From the NCBI GenBank assembly GCA_003313425.1, contig NHZP01000020.1, positions 868,001 to 932,000 of the forward strand: DNA of 64,000 nt, given 5' to 3'. Both the position numbers and the translations under genes were made by a program. This DNA is from Pseudopyrenochaeta lycopersici (taxonomy: Eukaryota > Ascomycota > Dothideomycetes > Pleosporales > Pseudopyrenochaetaceae). Numbering within the stretch: the first letter of the stretch is position 1; each line of letters begins with the position of its first letter. The notes under the pieces are model-generated. The model saw nothing but the letters and a program-made list of their open reading frames with translations. It did no database searches and had not been told where the DNA came from. This document shows, one piece after another, positions 21,553 through 32,599 of this stretch.

Positions 21553-22404
21553 TTACTTGCTTAAGAACAGCTCAAGCTCAGAAGCATATGCTTCGGGGAA
21601 CTGAAATAAATGACCATGGCCAGAATCCGGATACACATGCAAGTGAGCATTCGGTATAGCCTGCTGCATCAGAAAACTATTCACAGTAGGGCACATGACA
21701 TCCGTATGCCCATTCGTGATAAGCACTGGCGCCATGATTGTTGCCAACTTGTTATTGTTCTCAGGATTAGACACAAACTTACTCAGCGCCGACTGCTGAG
21801 TAGTAACACCGATTCCGTCAAGAAAAGCACTCGGTTCCTCGTTTTGCACATTTCGCACAGCCCCCAGACGTTTAAACCAGTCTCGACCTTTGGCTGCACT
21901 AGATTCCGAAGGTCGAAAGAATAAGAACAAGAATGCCTCTAACGTCGGCTGGCCACCAGAGCCGGCACCTTCAAGTATCTCAGGGCCTGCGAACGCGACA
22001 CCCTCGCCCTGAGCTTGCTGTGTGCCGGCAAGAATGAGTTTACGGACAAGCTGTGGGTGATCAAACCCGATACACTGCGCAACCATGCCGCCGAGAGAGA
22101 ACCCAAGGAAATCCGCTTTCGCAACGCCGATGCTGGCGAGGAGCTCGGCTACGGTGGCCGCCATCTCGTGAAGGGTTTCTTGTACCATGCCTTCGCTATG
22201 TCCAATTCCGGCATTGTCGATTAAAAGCACCTGACGGCTCTGCGCAATATAATTGAAAAGCACAGGGTCGGTGACGTCCATCGAGGCACGGAAGTGCGGG
22301 AGATAAACAAGGGGCACAGGACTTGCCCTTCCAAAGCGTCGGTATGCAAGCTTGAGGCCGTTTACGGAGGCATATTGTGTTGGTGCTGTTTCGTAAGTTG
22401 ACAT
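21553..22404 (-). CDS. alpha/beta-hydrolase fold protein
   Basis: Single exon, 283 residues. I place the start at 22404 (MSTYETAP, context ACACCATGTC), because the relative at 1355 starts at the same point and the extra upstream codons are low-complexity. The fold-1 hydrolase signatures are present: nucleophile elbow GFSLGG at 101-106 (Ser103), acid in NGHTDVM (Asp235) and histidine in DSGHGH (His263). The length and order match soluble epoxide-hydrolase/esterase-like enzymes; the substrate cannot be read from the sequence. No signal peptide, so probably cytosolic. It has no RIP damage, unlike its paralogue at 1355-2212. It is convergent with the pogo element that ends 87 bp downstream. Confidence 0.9.
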   Translation of the reverse strand: MSTYETAPTQYASVNGLKLAYRRFGRASPVPLVYLPHFRASMDVTDPVLFNYIAQSRQVLLIDNAGIGHSEGMVQETLHEMAATVAELLASIGVAKADFLGFSLGGMVAQCIGFDHPQLVRKLILAGTQQAQGEGVAFAGPEILEGAGSGGQPTLEAFLFLFFRPSESSAAKGRDWFKRLGAVRNVQNEEPSAFLDGIGVTTQQSALSKFVSNPENNNKLATIMAPVLITNGHTDVMCPTVNSFLMQQAIPNAHLHVYPDSGHGHLFQFPEAYASELELFLSK

Positions 22405-23179
22405 GGTGTTTGACGTAAGAGTTGAATAGCGCAGGTAAATGTGAATAGATGAAAATTTAGGTATCTTTTTGTAAAATAAGAGATTCAGGATATCGTTCAA
22501 CAAATCCTTCGTCTTTTATTTATTATATGGTAGAAAACTTTTAAGGCGGTCGCGGACTAAAAACTGGACCGATAGCTGGTGGCACGCCGAGGTAAAGTAA
22601 CAATATTAAACTATACATTTATAATCGAGATTAAAGTTTACTCAAAAGCTAACTATATTACTTATGCATGTTTAGTAAATTTGCTCTAATCTTATAGTAA
22701 GCCGAGGTTGAACGCATAGTTAGATAGGCTGTCGCCTAGTGTATGGACGTGATATTGTTGTAATCCTAACAGCACGAATGAACCTAATCTCGCCTTACCT
22801 AATGCCTAAGCTTAATATAGATGCTGGTTTTTGACGGAAGGTAGTCCCTAGGGGTGCTAGTTCTTTAATAAGTGCTAATATCGCGAACTGGTCCCTCCCG
22901 TGCCGAATGCGGGTCCTGCATGTGCCGTTGCACAGGGATTTGAGACAACTCAAGCACAAGCTTCAGCAGTTTCAAGCTTCATGCGACCGACAACAATCTA
23001 GGTGTCATATTTTGATTTAGTACAGGTTTACTTCAATTCAATTATCTACTTGCGACCATGTCTTCTATATTACAGAAATTTACTATAGAGATAATTCTAC
23101 ATTAGAACGAATGCGAGACTTCAGTGAGCTGATGTTTAACTCGCGTATAACTCCTGTGCGACTCGAGGTCTGCCGCTTC
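22405..23179. other. Intergenic with no gene seen
   Basis: Mixed composition, AT-rich in the middle. It contains TGTGCCGTTGCACAGGG at 22,914-22,930, the same 17 bases that open the 357-bp LTR at 39,457, but the sequence after it differs. No supported frame. Confidence 0.4.
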
Positions 23180-24149
23180 CTAGAGGTATAATTGTGGTAG
23201 GAAAGTCCCTAGAGATAGCTCTCGGTCAAACTCAGTCATGTTTCCTGACACCTCTGGTATTCTAGCAAGCGTGGCCTGTACGCTAGGATTAGACAGTAAG
23301 CGTAAGAAGGTATTCGAATCCTGGAGGGTATTTTCATGCGGTGGACGTGTTGCAAGATTGATAGAATGCTTCGCAGCACCGATAGCCTCCAAGGGAAATA
23401 AAGCCAAGCGCGAAGTGATGTTATCAATATATCCATACATTTTTTCCGAGGAATCAAAAGCTTTGTTGATCCAGCCTATCTTCTCAGCATCCTTGGCATT
23501 GATGTCTCCTGAGCTCAGAATGAATTCCATGGCGCGACCACGACCGACAAGTCGTGATAGATATTGAATTCCGCCTGCTCCAGGGACTATACCCAACCCT
23601 ACCTCTGGTTGCCCAAATATGGAGTCAGCCTTAGTCGCAAAGCGCATATCAATTGACACAAGAAATTCATTTCCTGCACCACGCGCGCGGCCTTCTACGG
23701 CACCGATTGTTGCTTGTCGCAGATTCGTTATGTTGTAAAATAATTCCACTGTGCGGCTAGCGAATGTAGGACCTAGAATATGTATCCAGAAATTAGCCTT
23801 CAGAGGTTCAATGGCTCTGTAACGAGGATAAGCTAGAGCTTTCTCCAAGCTACCTACCAAATGGCTGTAATCCACCCAAGTCTGCATGTGCCATAAAGAA
23901 TTTAGGATAGTCGCTATTAAAAACCACAGCTTTGGTTTCATTATCATCTTGAAGCCGTTGAACAAGGTCAGTGAGATCGAGGAGCATTTGCGGAGTCCAA
24001 AGATTCACAACCGAGTCGGGATTATGGAATGTGACCGTAAGAACACCTGGATTTTGCGACGTTAGGAGTGTTTTGTAAGTTGGTAGATCGAGTGCCATAG
24101 CCACAGAAGACAGAAGGATAATCGGAATGCATAGTAACAAGAGTTCCAT
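23180..24149 (-). CDS. Enoyl-CoA hydratase/isomerase family protein
   Basis: Two exons, 24149-23858 and 23772-23180, joined across an 85-nt intron (GTAGGT...ATTCTAG, with a GCTAAT branch-like site 16-20 nt before the acceptor). The spliced protein has 294 residues. The crotonase core follows the intron: TNLRQATIGAVEGRARGAGNE supplies the oxyanion-hole region, and Glu133 (GNEF) and Glu154 (QPEVGLG) sit at the spacing of the two catalytic glutamates of classical hydratases. Unusually for a crotonase, the first 20 or so residues (MELLLLCIPIILLSSVAMAL) look like a signal peptide or membrane anchor, so it may be secretory or ER-associated instead of mitochondrial. The exact reaction is not determinable. 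An alternative shorter intron (37 nt) would also restore frame but is below usual length. Confidence 0.85.
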
Positions 24150-25016
24150 GTTTGGAGGCTGAGGTGAAATCGGCCAGTATCAATAATAAAGGTTCGTTGT
24201 ACAGTCTGATTTTTGAATACAAGTAATAGATAGGAAGTACAAACTGGATATATATATGCAGTAACAAATATTTTGCACGAACTTGTAGCTTCGGACTTTT
24301 CCGTGGAGAAGGATATTTGATCATAAGCTATTCCCCAAACCCCCCTAGTTTTGACTAATTTTACCCTCGTTTCGAGCAATGATTATTAACCCCACCAGAT
24401 AATTTCTCTGATCTCTTGGCTAACCCAAGCTGGCGGTGCTTCCCAGCAGATTCTGCGCTAACAGGAAACTGTCAACCCTACCGAGAAATTCTAGTTATCA
24501 GGACTTGTTTTCCCTCTCGTCGGCTTCCGTGCAAAACCCCTGATTAGTTTTGATTGAGCAGGGGCAGGGAGATTAAGCACAGACTTTGTTGAACAAAGTT
24601 TAACTGCTCTTCGGCTTGCTCAGTATTTATTGCTTAATAACAGCCACAAGCCTCCAAAATGTTCTAGATATTATCTTTGTCAGCGAGGCATAGCCTGTGG
24701 TAAGTTAGCGAATGCTCTGACTCAGAGAATTTTCTCACGGAAGCTGTCATTCCTCTTGCGATTACTCTCGGCCTATAAAAAGAGATTGATAGTAGTACGA
24801 ACTTTCTAGATTTACATCTCTTGACGCGCCGCCGCAATGTCTAGTCAATAACGCTTCCGGTTCGTGACAAACTGCGCCAGAGTCCGTCCCCTTAATAATG
24901 GAGTCCATTCGTATGAGTAATCCACTTCATATCCGGCTTGCTAATCAATTAATTCATTCGACTTCGGCTCTAGTTGAATTACTTTGCTCACATAATCCCC
25001 AAACGGCGAGTTGGGT
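24150..25016. other. Intergenic, no gene seen
   Basis: Normal composition. The first part is the promoter region of the crotonase gene. No supported reading frame, RNA gene or repeat. Confidence 0.5.
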
Positions 25017-25018
25017 TA

Positions 25019-26500
25019 ACGTAAACACGTAGCGAGTCGGCCAACTAAGCGAGTCGGCCACCCCAAAATACACTAAAAAGGCTGAAATTAAATCGTAAAT
25101 ATCTTAACAACCACTTAATATAAGGATAAGCTCTAATATGCTTTTTTTAGTATGTATTATAATATTAGAGCGTGCAGTCTAGTAGTCGTTAAGATAGTTA
25201 AAAACTGCTCTGTTTTTGGCCCCCAAACTCTATAACGTATAGTACCAGTTCAAAAGTTACTTCCGCGCTAAGCTGACGCGTCTCCCCAACAACATCATCA
25301 TCTCAACTTGAAGCCTCATAACTATGCCACCACAACGCCGAATTTTACAAGAGTTGGATCAAAATGTGCGCAGAGGAGCCAACTTAAGAACTAAGCAGCG
25401 AGAGCAAATTATTAGGATGCTGCGTGGTGGCTCTACAGTCCCTCAAGCTGCTAACCCGTATGGCTGCACCCCAGGTTGCGTACGCGATCTCAGAAAGAAA
25501 TACCACCAAACAAGCACAATAAAGAATAAGCCTCGCTCTAGCCAGCCACCTATACTATCGCTTCATTAGAAGAAGATCATCTATCAAAAAGCTCGCGCGC
25601 AGCCAAAAGTTAAGTACAAAGCGCTAGCTGAAGTGGATGTCTTCACGAATGCAGATAGCACCTCAACGAAGCCACCCAGCCACTCTACATAGTACATATG
25701 CTTAAAAGGACGTAGTCTCACTAAATTACCAAGCAAAAAGCGTCTAAAGCTTAATCGCGCGCGTGCGTTAAGGCGCTTGAAGTTCTGTAGGGAGTACTCA
25801 AACTTCCCGTGGCATTAGCGCATAGTTAAGTTCTCAGATAAGTGCTCAGTTAAGAAGGGCTCAGGCCAAAACAAGGAGTGGGTATTCAGATTTCTATAGG
25901 AGAAAATATAAGCCAGTAATACTACAAACCAACGATACAAGCAGGAAGCCAGCATAGATGGTGTGGGCTTCAATATAGCTTAATGAACGCGGCCACGCGC
26001 GGAGGAGCCCGCTGGTCATTATGCAGCGCGATTCTAATGCTCTAAGAGGTGACTACTCCGCCCAAAGTTACATTAACGCTTTGACAAATAGGCTCCTCCC
26101 TTATTGGCGTCGTTCTCAGCCTTTTATGCAGGATAACGCGCGTATACACACGGCTGCTGAGACGTGCGAATTCCCCCCACGAGCATATATTACAACGATC
26201 GACTGGCCAGCCTCCTCAGCTAATCTCATCCCAATTGAGCACCTCTGGTGGCACCTCAAGAAGCGCATGTTTAAGTTCTTTCCACGGTATAACAATCACA
26301 GCCAAGCTAAGGAACAGTGGGATGGCTTTTTTAGGGCTTTAAAGGAGTGCTGGCGGAGCATACCAGCTAAGCTTATCAAGCAACTAATCGTGAAGATGCC
26401 ACGACGAATTGCTGTATGTAAAAAAGTGCGAGGATGGCAAACCAAATATTGATCACGTGCGCAACTCCTACTTCAAAAATAATTTAATTATATTATATAT
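25019..26500 (+). mobile_element. Tc1-like transposon, right end missing
   Basis: The left end follows TA (25017-25018) and reads ACGTAAACACGTAGCG with a tandem GCGAGTCGGCCA motif inside. I find no inverse of this after the transposase, so the right end is deleted or displaced and the end given is approximate. Mildly RIP-mutated compared with the large AT blocks. Confidence 0.65.
25324..26452 (+). pseudogene. Tc1-like (DD34E) transposase, broken
   Basis: Starts MPPQRRILQELDQNVRRG with a helix-turn-helix N-terminus, then stops at 25,567 and several later TAG/TAA, and changes frame near 25,950 (from frame of 25324 to frame of 26021). The catalytic acids are in the FSD segment near 25,835, QDNARIHTA near 26,131 and IPIEHLW near 26,235; the last two are 34 residues apart, which defines DD34E. 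The C-terminal third (26,021-26,452) is open. Not functional as it stands. Confidence 0.85.
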
Positions 26501-27179
26501 TGGCTGAGATATGTGGTGCTGAAGTTTTGTGTACATGTGCTTGTGCGGATGGCTCGTGCGCTGGCGGAAGAAACTTTGTTCGAGCGACTGTACCAACATC
26601 TGCAACTATCCTCATTACCCGAATTTGTCTGGACTGAGAGTAGACTATAGAATAGCGTTACAGGTGCATATTTAGCTCTCCCAAAGGGCATAGGAGTGTC
26701 TGATCCTGCAACTTAGTGCGCAATACGACCGCGGGGGTAGAAACGGGCTTTACTCGAGCATTGTTGGCACTTCCCAAATCAAAATACACTTTCCCAGCAG
26801 CTTACGACCTCCGAACTGAATGGGATACGGTAAATACTATTCTAAGGAACTTTTGTGTTGTTTGCAGGATGCGAAACCGACTTTGTTCATTATCTGGTAC
26901 TGTGACGCACAAGACTCCATCCAGACGTCATTAGTACGAGGAAGCCAATACCGATTGGATTCAGACACCTGATGCGATAAATGCGATGATGTCAGTATGT
27001 GCCCTTCAAATCGACGGCATCCATCAGCCGTTAGTAGAGATGGTGTAGAGTGTAAAAGCGTGCGGGATAAGAACGTAATAGAGCGGTAGTGTTCGGTATC
27101 GTGATCAGAGGAATCGTTATTCTCTTCGTTCAATATCTCGACTTGAGTCTTGTATGCGTGCCTGAGCTCAAACCCCCTA
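26501..27179. other. Intergenic, no gene supported
   Basis: Normal composition. Several short frames exist on both strands but none shows a motif, a start context or a splice pattern I can support. It may hold the N-terminal part of the MULE relic near its right end. Confidence 0.4.
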
Positions 27180-29000
27180 GGGCATCTTTTCGAATAACTT
27201 AACGTGCATCCATCCGTAGTGGAACAATTGCCGTAACGGAAAACAACCTCTTCTTAAGAACCTCAAGCGCCTCTACGCAGATTAATAGAGCTCAGAACGT
27301 TATCTCAGTATTGCTCAGCTAAGGCTAGTGAGATTTGTCCCCCCGTTTTAGTTGGATCCCAGATCACGTGTGACAGCCAATCACAAACGGTGATGTGATC
27401 TACGGCAGACTGGATCTCCGCTGTCAAGAAGGACGATAATAATCACGTACAAAATCTCTTCTTTGCTCACCAGAAGCTGGTCAAGCTGCTTCTCGCCAAC
27501 TCAGACGTACTGTTGATAGATTGCACATACCGAACGAACAAGTATAAACTTCCACTATTGCACATACTTGGCTGTACCAACCTATAGACCTTCTTCTCTG
27601 CAGGTTTCTGCTTCCTCAGCAACGAAACACAAGCAGACTACTATTAGGCAATTACGAACTTCCTCCTTAAGACAGGAAGATAACGACCACGTGTGTTTAT
27701 CAGCGATTAGGAGGAAGCATTAAAGACGGCAGTTCGCTCGCTACTCCTAAGAGTTTCTTAACTCTTATGCGTGTGGCACGTCAACAAGAACGTTCAGACG
27801 AAGGCACAACACACCTGGCGAGACGCCAACGGTAGGACGAAAGAAGAGAAGCAGAGGATTACCAAACACAGGGCTGCTTTTATAAAGCGTCGGACTCAGG
27901 TATGCCCGCCCTAGCGGCTAAAATACTTTAAAGGAAGCGATTCTGTGAACAAATTACTTATAACGTATTCCATCATCGAGTGCGCCACACCATCGAGTGA
28001 GCCAGCCAAAAATATACCAAAAAATCCAAATTTCGCACTTAAATATCTTAATAACTACGCTATAATAAATTCTAAAAATTAAAATATAAGCTATCTTATA
28101 TATAATCTCTAATATATTATAATATCTAAGCTATTAAATAAGTAGTTTTATAGATCTAGAGTTTTTACTCTATTTTAGCTCCCACTTTCTAATATCTTAG
28201 GAACGACTAATTTAATAGCTTAGATATAATAATATATTCTAGATTATATATAAGATAGCTTATATTTTAATTTTTAGAATTTATTATAGCGTAGTTATTA
28301 AGATATTTAAGTGCGAAATTTGGATTTTTTGGTGTGTTTTTGGCTGGCTCCCTCGATGGTGTGGCGCACTCGATGATGGAATACGTTAGAACTAACTAGA
28401 GTAACTTGTCTACGCAAAAAGACCACTAGAGTTCTAGTTCACGTGGAGCGAACTACTTAAAGACTATAACCACTAGCAAGAGCTCTGCAGATACCTAAGA
28501 GAGAACTAATACCTCACGCACCGAGTGGGCGGCGGTGTAGACTTCTCATCGCCGACACTACAATGCGATTACAAGCTCGCCTGTTAAAGGAATGCACAAG
28601 GTCTTGAAGGACTACCTCATGACCTCCTGAGGTGACTTGCTGCGTGTTGTGGAGACGATTGGGCAAACGGTTAAGAGTCAATACAAACAAATATAGGCAC
28701 GGCTGCCGATAGCCGCTCGGCCGGGAATACAATGGACTAGTGAGCAAAGTTGCTGCCGGCGCGCATCGAGAGTGTCTATGATATAGGCGGCGTCATCGTG
28801 TAGGAGCAGATCATTAAACATGATCATAAGTACGTCAATGCATTTTGGAAGATAAGTGAACACAAACAACACTCAGCGTGCAATTTTGATTATAATCTAT
28901 ACGATTCTTGCTGCTACCATTTACCACCCTGAAATTAGAGTGCCGAACTCGAAGACGTAGTCGGATCCGCAAAAAGACGCCCCAAGGCGTCACTCTGTGC
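27180..29000 (+). pseudogene. MULE (Mutator-like) transposase relic, split by a MITE
   Basis: From about 27,420 the plus strand reads one frame with TAG/TAA at expected Gln/Trp/Arg codons. Readable MULE-domain landmarks are DCTYRTNKYKLPLLHILGC, then FFSAGFCFLSNETQADYY, FISD-stop-EEALKTAVRSLL and CVWHVNKNVQTKA. After the MITE at 27,963-28,386 the same protein goes on with FTWSELLKDYNH and then MHKVLKDYLMT-SS/GDLLRVVETIGQTVKS, the usual segment after the catalytic core. The outer borders are soft and no terminal repeats were found. Confidence 0.75.
27963..28386. mobile_element. Palindromic MITE, 424 bp, TA target duplication
   Basis: The ends are ACGTATTCCATCATCGAG and its inverse, and the two halves remain inverse copies for at least 170 bp each. 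TA flanks at 27961-27962 and 28387-28388. It interrupts the MULE transposase frame. Confidence 0.88.
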
Positions 29001-29992
29001 AAGTCTATGTGGTCGAACTCAATTTCTTCTAGCAGTAGATGGGGTCATACGATGACAATTGTTGTATGAGTTGCTTTTACAGATAGGGAAATGGCTTGAG
29101 GTGGTAGGCTAAAATCTTGACTGCTCGAGTTGGCGTAGGAAAACCAGTGAGATGATACGGGCAAGAACAGCTGACGTTCCTCAACGTCGGCAGTGCAAGG
29201 TCAGGTGGGCGAATGCACCAGTGCTAAGCGATTTAATTTCGCGGCCACCCTACTTTTGTCTTCTCCAATTTAGAGCTAGTCCCGGCATGGCCAAATTCTT
29301 CGAAGAATTTACATTTACCCAGACTTCTCTAGGCAAAGCGCAGGGTCTAGAGAAAGAACAAAGCGGACTATTCCCTCATCAGTATTGATGAGCAGAAAGA
29401 ACATATGCAGATCGCTCAAGCTTTCACATCCGCGTATCATGATGTTCTGCGCACGGCCACTCTTGCTAATGGTTGCCAGCAGAGAGTTAGTTTGTCAATA
29501 AAGCCCCCCGATCACGATTGCAAGACTACTCATCGGGGGACCGAGTCTCCGTTTGCGGAAACGAGGCGAATGCTTTCGTGTCGTAACTTCATACTCGCCG
29601 AGCGTTCCTCAAGAGTTCGCTTCTAAGTCACCATGCTTGAAAAGTGGCGAATAACAAACCGCACACTGTCGGTCTAACAATTGCTCCGACAATAGTTGGA
29701 TATCAAGCGGGGAGATATGTCGGGCCAAAATTTGCCCTTCGTGGAATCACGTAAGCAACGCGATTCGTTCATAACACTTACCAATCACGATCACGAACTC
29801 TTTGTCCGCTTGGCTACCATTCATAAGCACATGTTCATAGTGTTCATGCATAAATGCTCGCGTAACAATTGCGGCTAGTACGGACTCAAGGACTATTTTG
29901 CAGCGAAACTTTCTTTAAAATTCATCAAACCTACTTCAAAACACTTCTAAAGCCTCCAAAACACAAAGACTGTATATCACCACATCCTCGCA
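29001..29992. other. Intergenic and promoter region of the reductase gene
   Basis: Normal composition. Short frames at 29,152-29,878 show no domain and no codon bias I can support. The last 100 bp are CT/AC-rich and lead to the ATG at 29993, as in many fungal 5' leaders. Confidence 0.45.
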
Positions 29993-31066
29993 ATGAGAGC
30001 CCTCGTGACGGAGCGAGGTATCCTCACTCGATCTGCCAACCTCCTCACCGGAAAGTCGCTCGGCAAAGGCATCAGAGAGGCGGATATTCCCCGGCCTAAG
30101 CTTGCAAAAAACGAAATTTTGGTGAGGGTTCGCGCGACCGCCCTCAATCCAATTGATGCCAAATTCATCGACTTCATCGCTCCTCCAGGCGGCATTGCCG
30201 GCTGTGACTTTGCGGGAGTAATCGAAGAAATTGGAGAAAATGCGCCAGGTACATGGAAAATCAAAGATCGGGTAGCTGGATTTGTGCAAGGCGGTATTGA
30301 TGAAGGTCGCGGCTCGTTTGCAGAATACATCAAAGTTGAAGGGGATCTGGTATGGAAGGTCCCTGAAGGAGTAAGCGACGAAGAAGCTTCAACATACGGC
30401 ATTCCGGCAGCCACTGCCATGCAAGCGCTCTACCTTCATCTTGATGTCCCTTGGCCTGGGGCAAATGCAATGGACCAGAACCCGGCTGCAACACCAATCT
30501 TTGTTTACGCGGGATCTAGTAGCGTGGGCCTCTTCGCGATCCAACTGGCCAAAAAAGCGGGCTTTACAGTCGTGACAACTGCGTCACCGCATTCTTTCGA
30601 GCTTGTTAAGAAGTATGGTGCGGATCATGTTTTCGATTATCACAAACCAACGGCAGCCCAAGACATAGCCAGAGCACATCCGAACATTACTCGGGCTCTT
30701 GATTGCTTCTCAGAAGGTAAATCGACTGAGTTCTGCGCGCAGATTATGCAGAAGAACGGCGGCAAAGTCGTGACGTTACTCGAAACCAAAACTAGCATCC
30801 CTGGGGTTGAGGTAAAGATGATCATGTCTTTTCAGCTTCTAGGTCGACCTTTCGCCTGGTTGCCTCCCATTGGCCCTAAATATCCTGCTTCTTCGAAAGA
30901 CCGCGATGCTCTGGCCAAATTCTACGCCAGTCTATTCGAGCTTGCGAAATCAATCAAAGCCCCTCCTATCACTTCGATAGATGGTGGCTTTCACGGGATT
31001 CTTGAAGGTCTCGATAGACTTCGAATGAAAAAGGTTTCAGGTTCCAAGCTTGTCGTCAAGATTTAA
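29993..31066 (+). CDS. Medium-chain dehydrogenase/reductase (zinc-independent enoyl-reductase-like)
   Basis: Single exon, 357 residues, intact. The N-terminal GroES-like part (about 1-125) has the LVRVRATALNPIDAKFIDF and CDFAGVIEEIG landmarks, and the Rossmann part carries AGSSSVG at 173-179 followed by LFAIQLAKKAG. The zinc-ligand cysteines and histidine of true alcohol dehydrogenases are not in their usual places, which points to the quinone-reductase / trans-acting enoyl-reductase branch. Fungal members of this branch often work with polyketide synthases (LovC type) or stand alone (TOXD-like proteins), using NADPH. No synthase gene is in this window, so a stand-alone role is as likely. It is the last intact gene before a 24-kb AT-rich block. 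Confidence 0.9.
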   Translation: MRALVTERGILTRSANLLTGKSLGKGIREADIPRPKLAKNEILVRVRATALNPIDAKFIDFIAPPGGIAGCDFAGVIEEIGENAPGTWKIKDRVAGFVQGGIDEGRGSFAEYIKVEGDLVWKVPEGVSDEEASTYGIPAATAMQALYLHLDVPWPGANAMDQNPAATPIFVYAGSSSVGLFAIQLAKKAGFTVVTTASPHSFELVKKYGADHVFDYHKPTAAQDIARAHPNITRALDCFSEGKSTEFCAQIMQKNGGKVVTLLETKTSIPGVEVKMIMSFQLLGRPFAWLPPIGPKYPASSKDRDALAKFYASLFELAKSIKAPPITSIDGGFHGILEGLDRLRMKKVSGSKLVVKI

Positions 31067-31420
31067 TATTAAGTAATGGCATGAACGACAGCTATCGCAC
31101 CGAGCTTGACCCGTAGATTCGGGTGCACATGCCGCAGAAGGGTTCACGGGTCCTGCCATACTTACAAGTTTTTAATTATCCTTGAGGTAACTTTTTCATC
31201 AAGGAGCGGCTACGGAAGAACTTGCTTTGCCAATTTCTATGTAAGGGGAGGGGATGTATCGTGACTGATTTGATAGAATCTCTCGAAGCGGTTCGGCAGG
31301 AGGCTTTAGGTAAGAGAGTAATCGAAACCGGGTTGGTTACAGCGCCCTTCCAAAAGTTCTCGCCGCGCACGCACGAGCCACCCTCACCAGCATATAGGCA
31401 CAAAACTTCAACACTATAAA
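31067..31420. other. 3' flank of the reductase gene
   Basis: Normal composition, no supported gene. Composition changes sharply to AT-rich at about 31,420. Confidence 0.5.
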
Positions 31421-31568
31421 TCTCAGCTAATATATAATATAATATAATTTTTTTTAAAGTAGTAGTTACGTATAGGTTTAATATTTCGTTTACTACCCTT
31501 GCGCTTTCTTATATATATTAATTTATTATAGTATACTTATAATAAGGTGCTAAATTAGGCTAGCTAGT

Positions 31569-31960
31569 TGTGAAGATCTTAGTAGCTATTGGTGAGGATA
31601 ACTAATAAGACCGCAAGGTTGGTTCTCTAGGATAGAGTGAGGGACTATATAGAAGGGGGTTTAATACTAAGATAGTAAGAGGGCGCTTCTATAAAGAGTA
31701 CTAAGGGTTAAGAATAATTAGTATTGCTATTACTATACTATAGAGTATAATATTAAGTTAAACATACTAAGCTGTAAGAACTTATTGTAACGATCTATAT
31801 ATATAACGCGCTCGTCGCGCTTACTGCAAGCGCTGCGAGCGCTCGTCCTTAGCAGAGTGAGCAGTTACGTAACGTGTAATAGAGTAGAATACTAGCGCTT
31901 ACTAACTAGCTGCCAGCCTCTAAGGCTCTTCCTCTCTAGCTAGGATTTCAGATCCTAACA
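31569..31960 (-). repeat. 3' LTR (left copy), 392 bp
   Basis: On the plus strand starts TGTGAAGATC and ends GATCCTAACA. In sense orientation its U3 (plus-strand right half, GCGCTGCGAGCGCTCG region) differs from that of the first gypsy element, while the R-U5 half is clearly homologous. Confidence 0.9.
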
Positions 31961-32149
31961 CTATCCCCTTCCTCCTTTAGGATTTGTCTTAAATTACGTA
32001 ATGTTTAACTAGATTAGTTTAAAGGCGGCGTACCCTACGTCTATAGTAATATAAGATAAAATATTATCTAAGTCTTAGATTTATAATCTATATCTTTATA
32101 ATAAAATCTTTTATACTAAAACTATTACTAAATTTACCTATAATAAGTA

Positions 32150-32560
32150 TTTTAGGGATAATATTATTTATTATATTATACTAAATTTAAACTTAAAATA
32201 TACTAAATACACTTATTTAGGAAAGCTATATATAAATATATCTTAGGCTTCTCTAGATAAAACTTGTAATAAGTACTAAAAGAAAGTAGATAATAATAAG
32301 AAGTTATTAGTAACTATAATCGCATAGTTACTTTAGAATAAGGTAATTCTAAAGTAAGTAGAGGAAAGGGCGCAGAAGAAGGCGTTATGTCTTGCGTTAG
32401 AGATGCATAACAACAGAGAGTTAGAGTTCGCTAAGGAGGCTCCTTGTGCGGCCGTTAATACCTTAGTTAGTTTTTCTCTAATAGTATAGTCTACTATAGG
32501 CGCCTTAGACTAATTAGTAACCCTAGTAGGGCCTGGCTAGGCTCCTACCTTCTAGGTTTA
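32150..32560 (+). pseudogene. Antisense cysteine-motif ORF of the second gypsy element
   Basis: Opposite to pol and between its chromodomain and the 3' LTR, as in the first element. The plus-strand frame reads KYTKYTYLGKLYINIS at about 32,197, where three Tyr stand at C-x2-C-x6-C spacing (TAY from TGY by G-to-A). Then come ASLDKTCNKY, VEERAQKKALCLALEMHN and EFAKEAPCAAVNTL, broken by TAG/TAA. The first half of the cysteine motif is not clear. The reading is weaker than in the first element but agrees in position, strand and layout. Confidence 0.45.
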
Positions 32561-32599
32561 TTACCTCTTCTTCTTCTTCTTAGCCTCTTCCTTTTTCTA

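Noticed and set aside
22405..22503. Longer N-terminus for the intact hydrolase (start at 22503)
   Set aside because: The extension is low-complexity and absent from the paralogue; the start at 22404 has a better context.
29152..29878. Three plus-strand ORFs of 60-78 codons upstream of the reductase
   Set aside because: No recognisable motif and no frame continuity or splice sites joining them.
7582..31066. Secondary-metabolite gene cluster (SDR, hydrolase, crotonase, MDR)
   Set aside because: No polyketide synthase, peptide synthetase, terpene cyclase, P450, transporter or pathway regulator, and the genes are separated by large transposon insertions.
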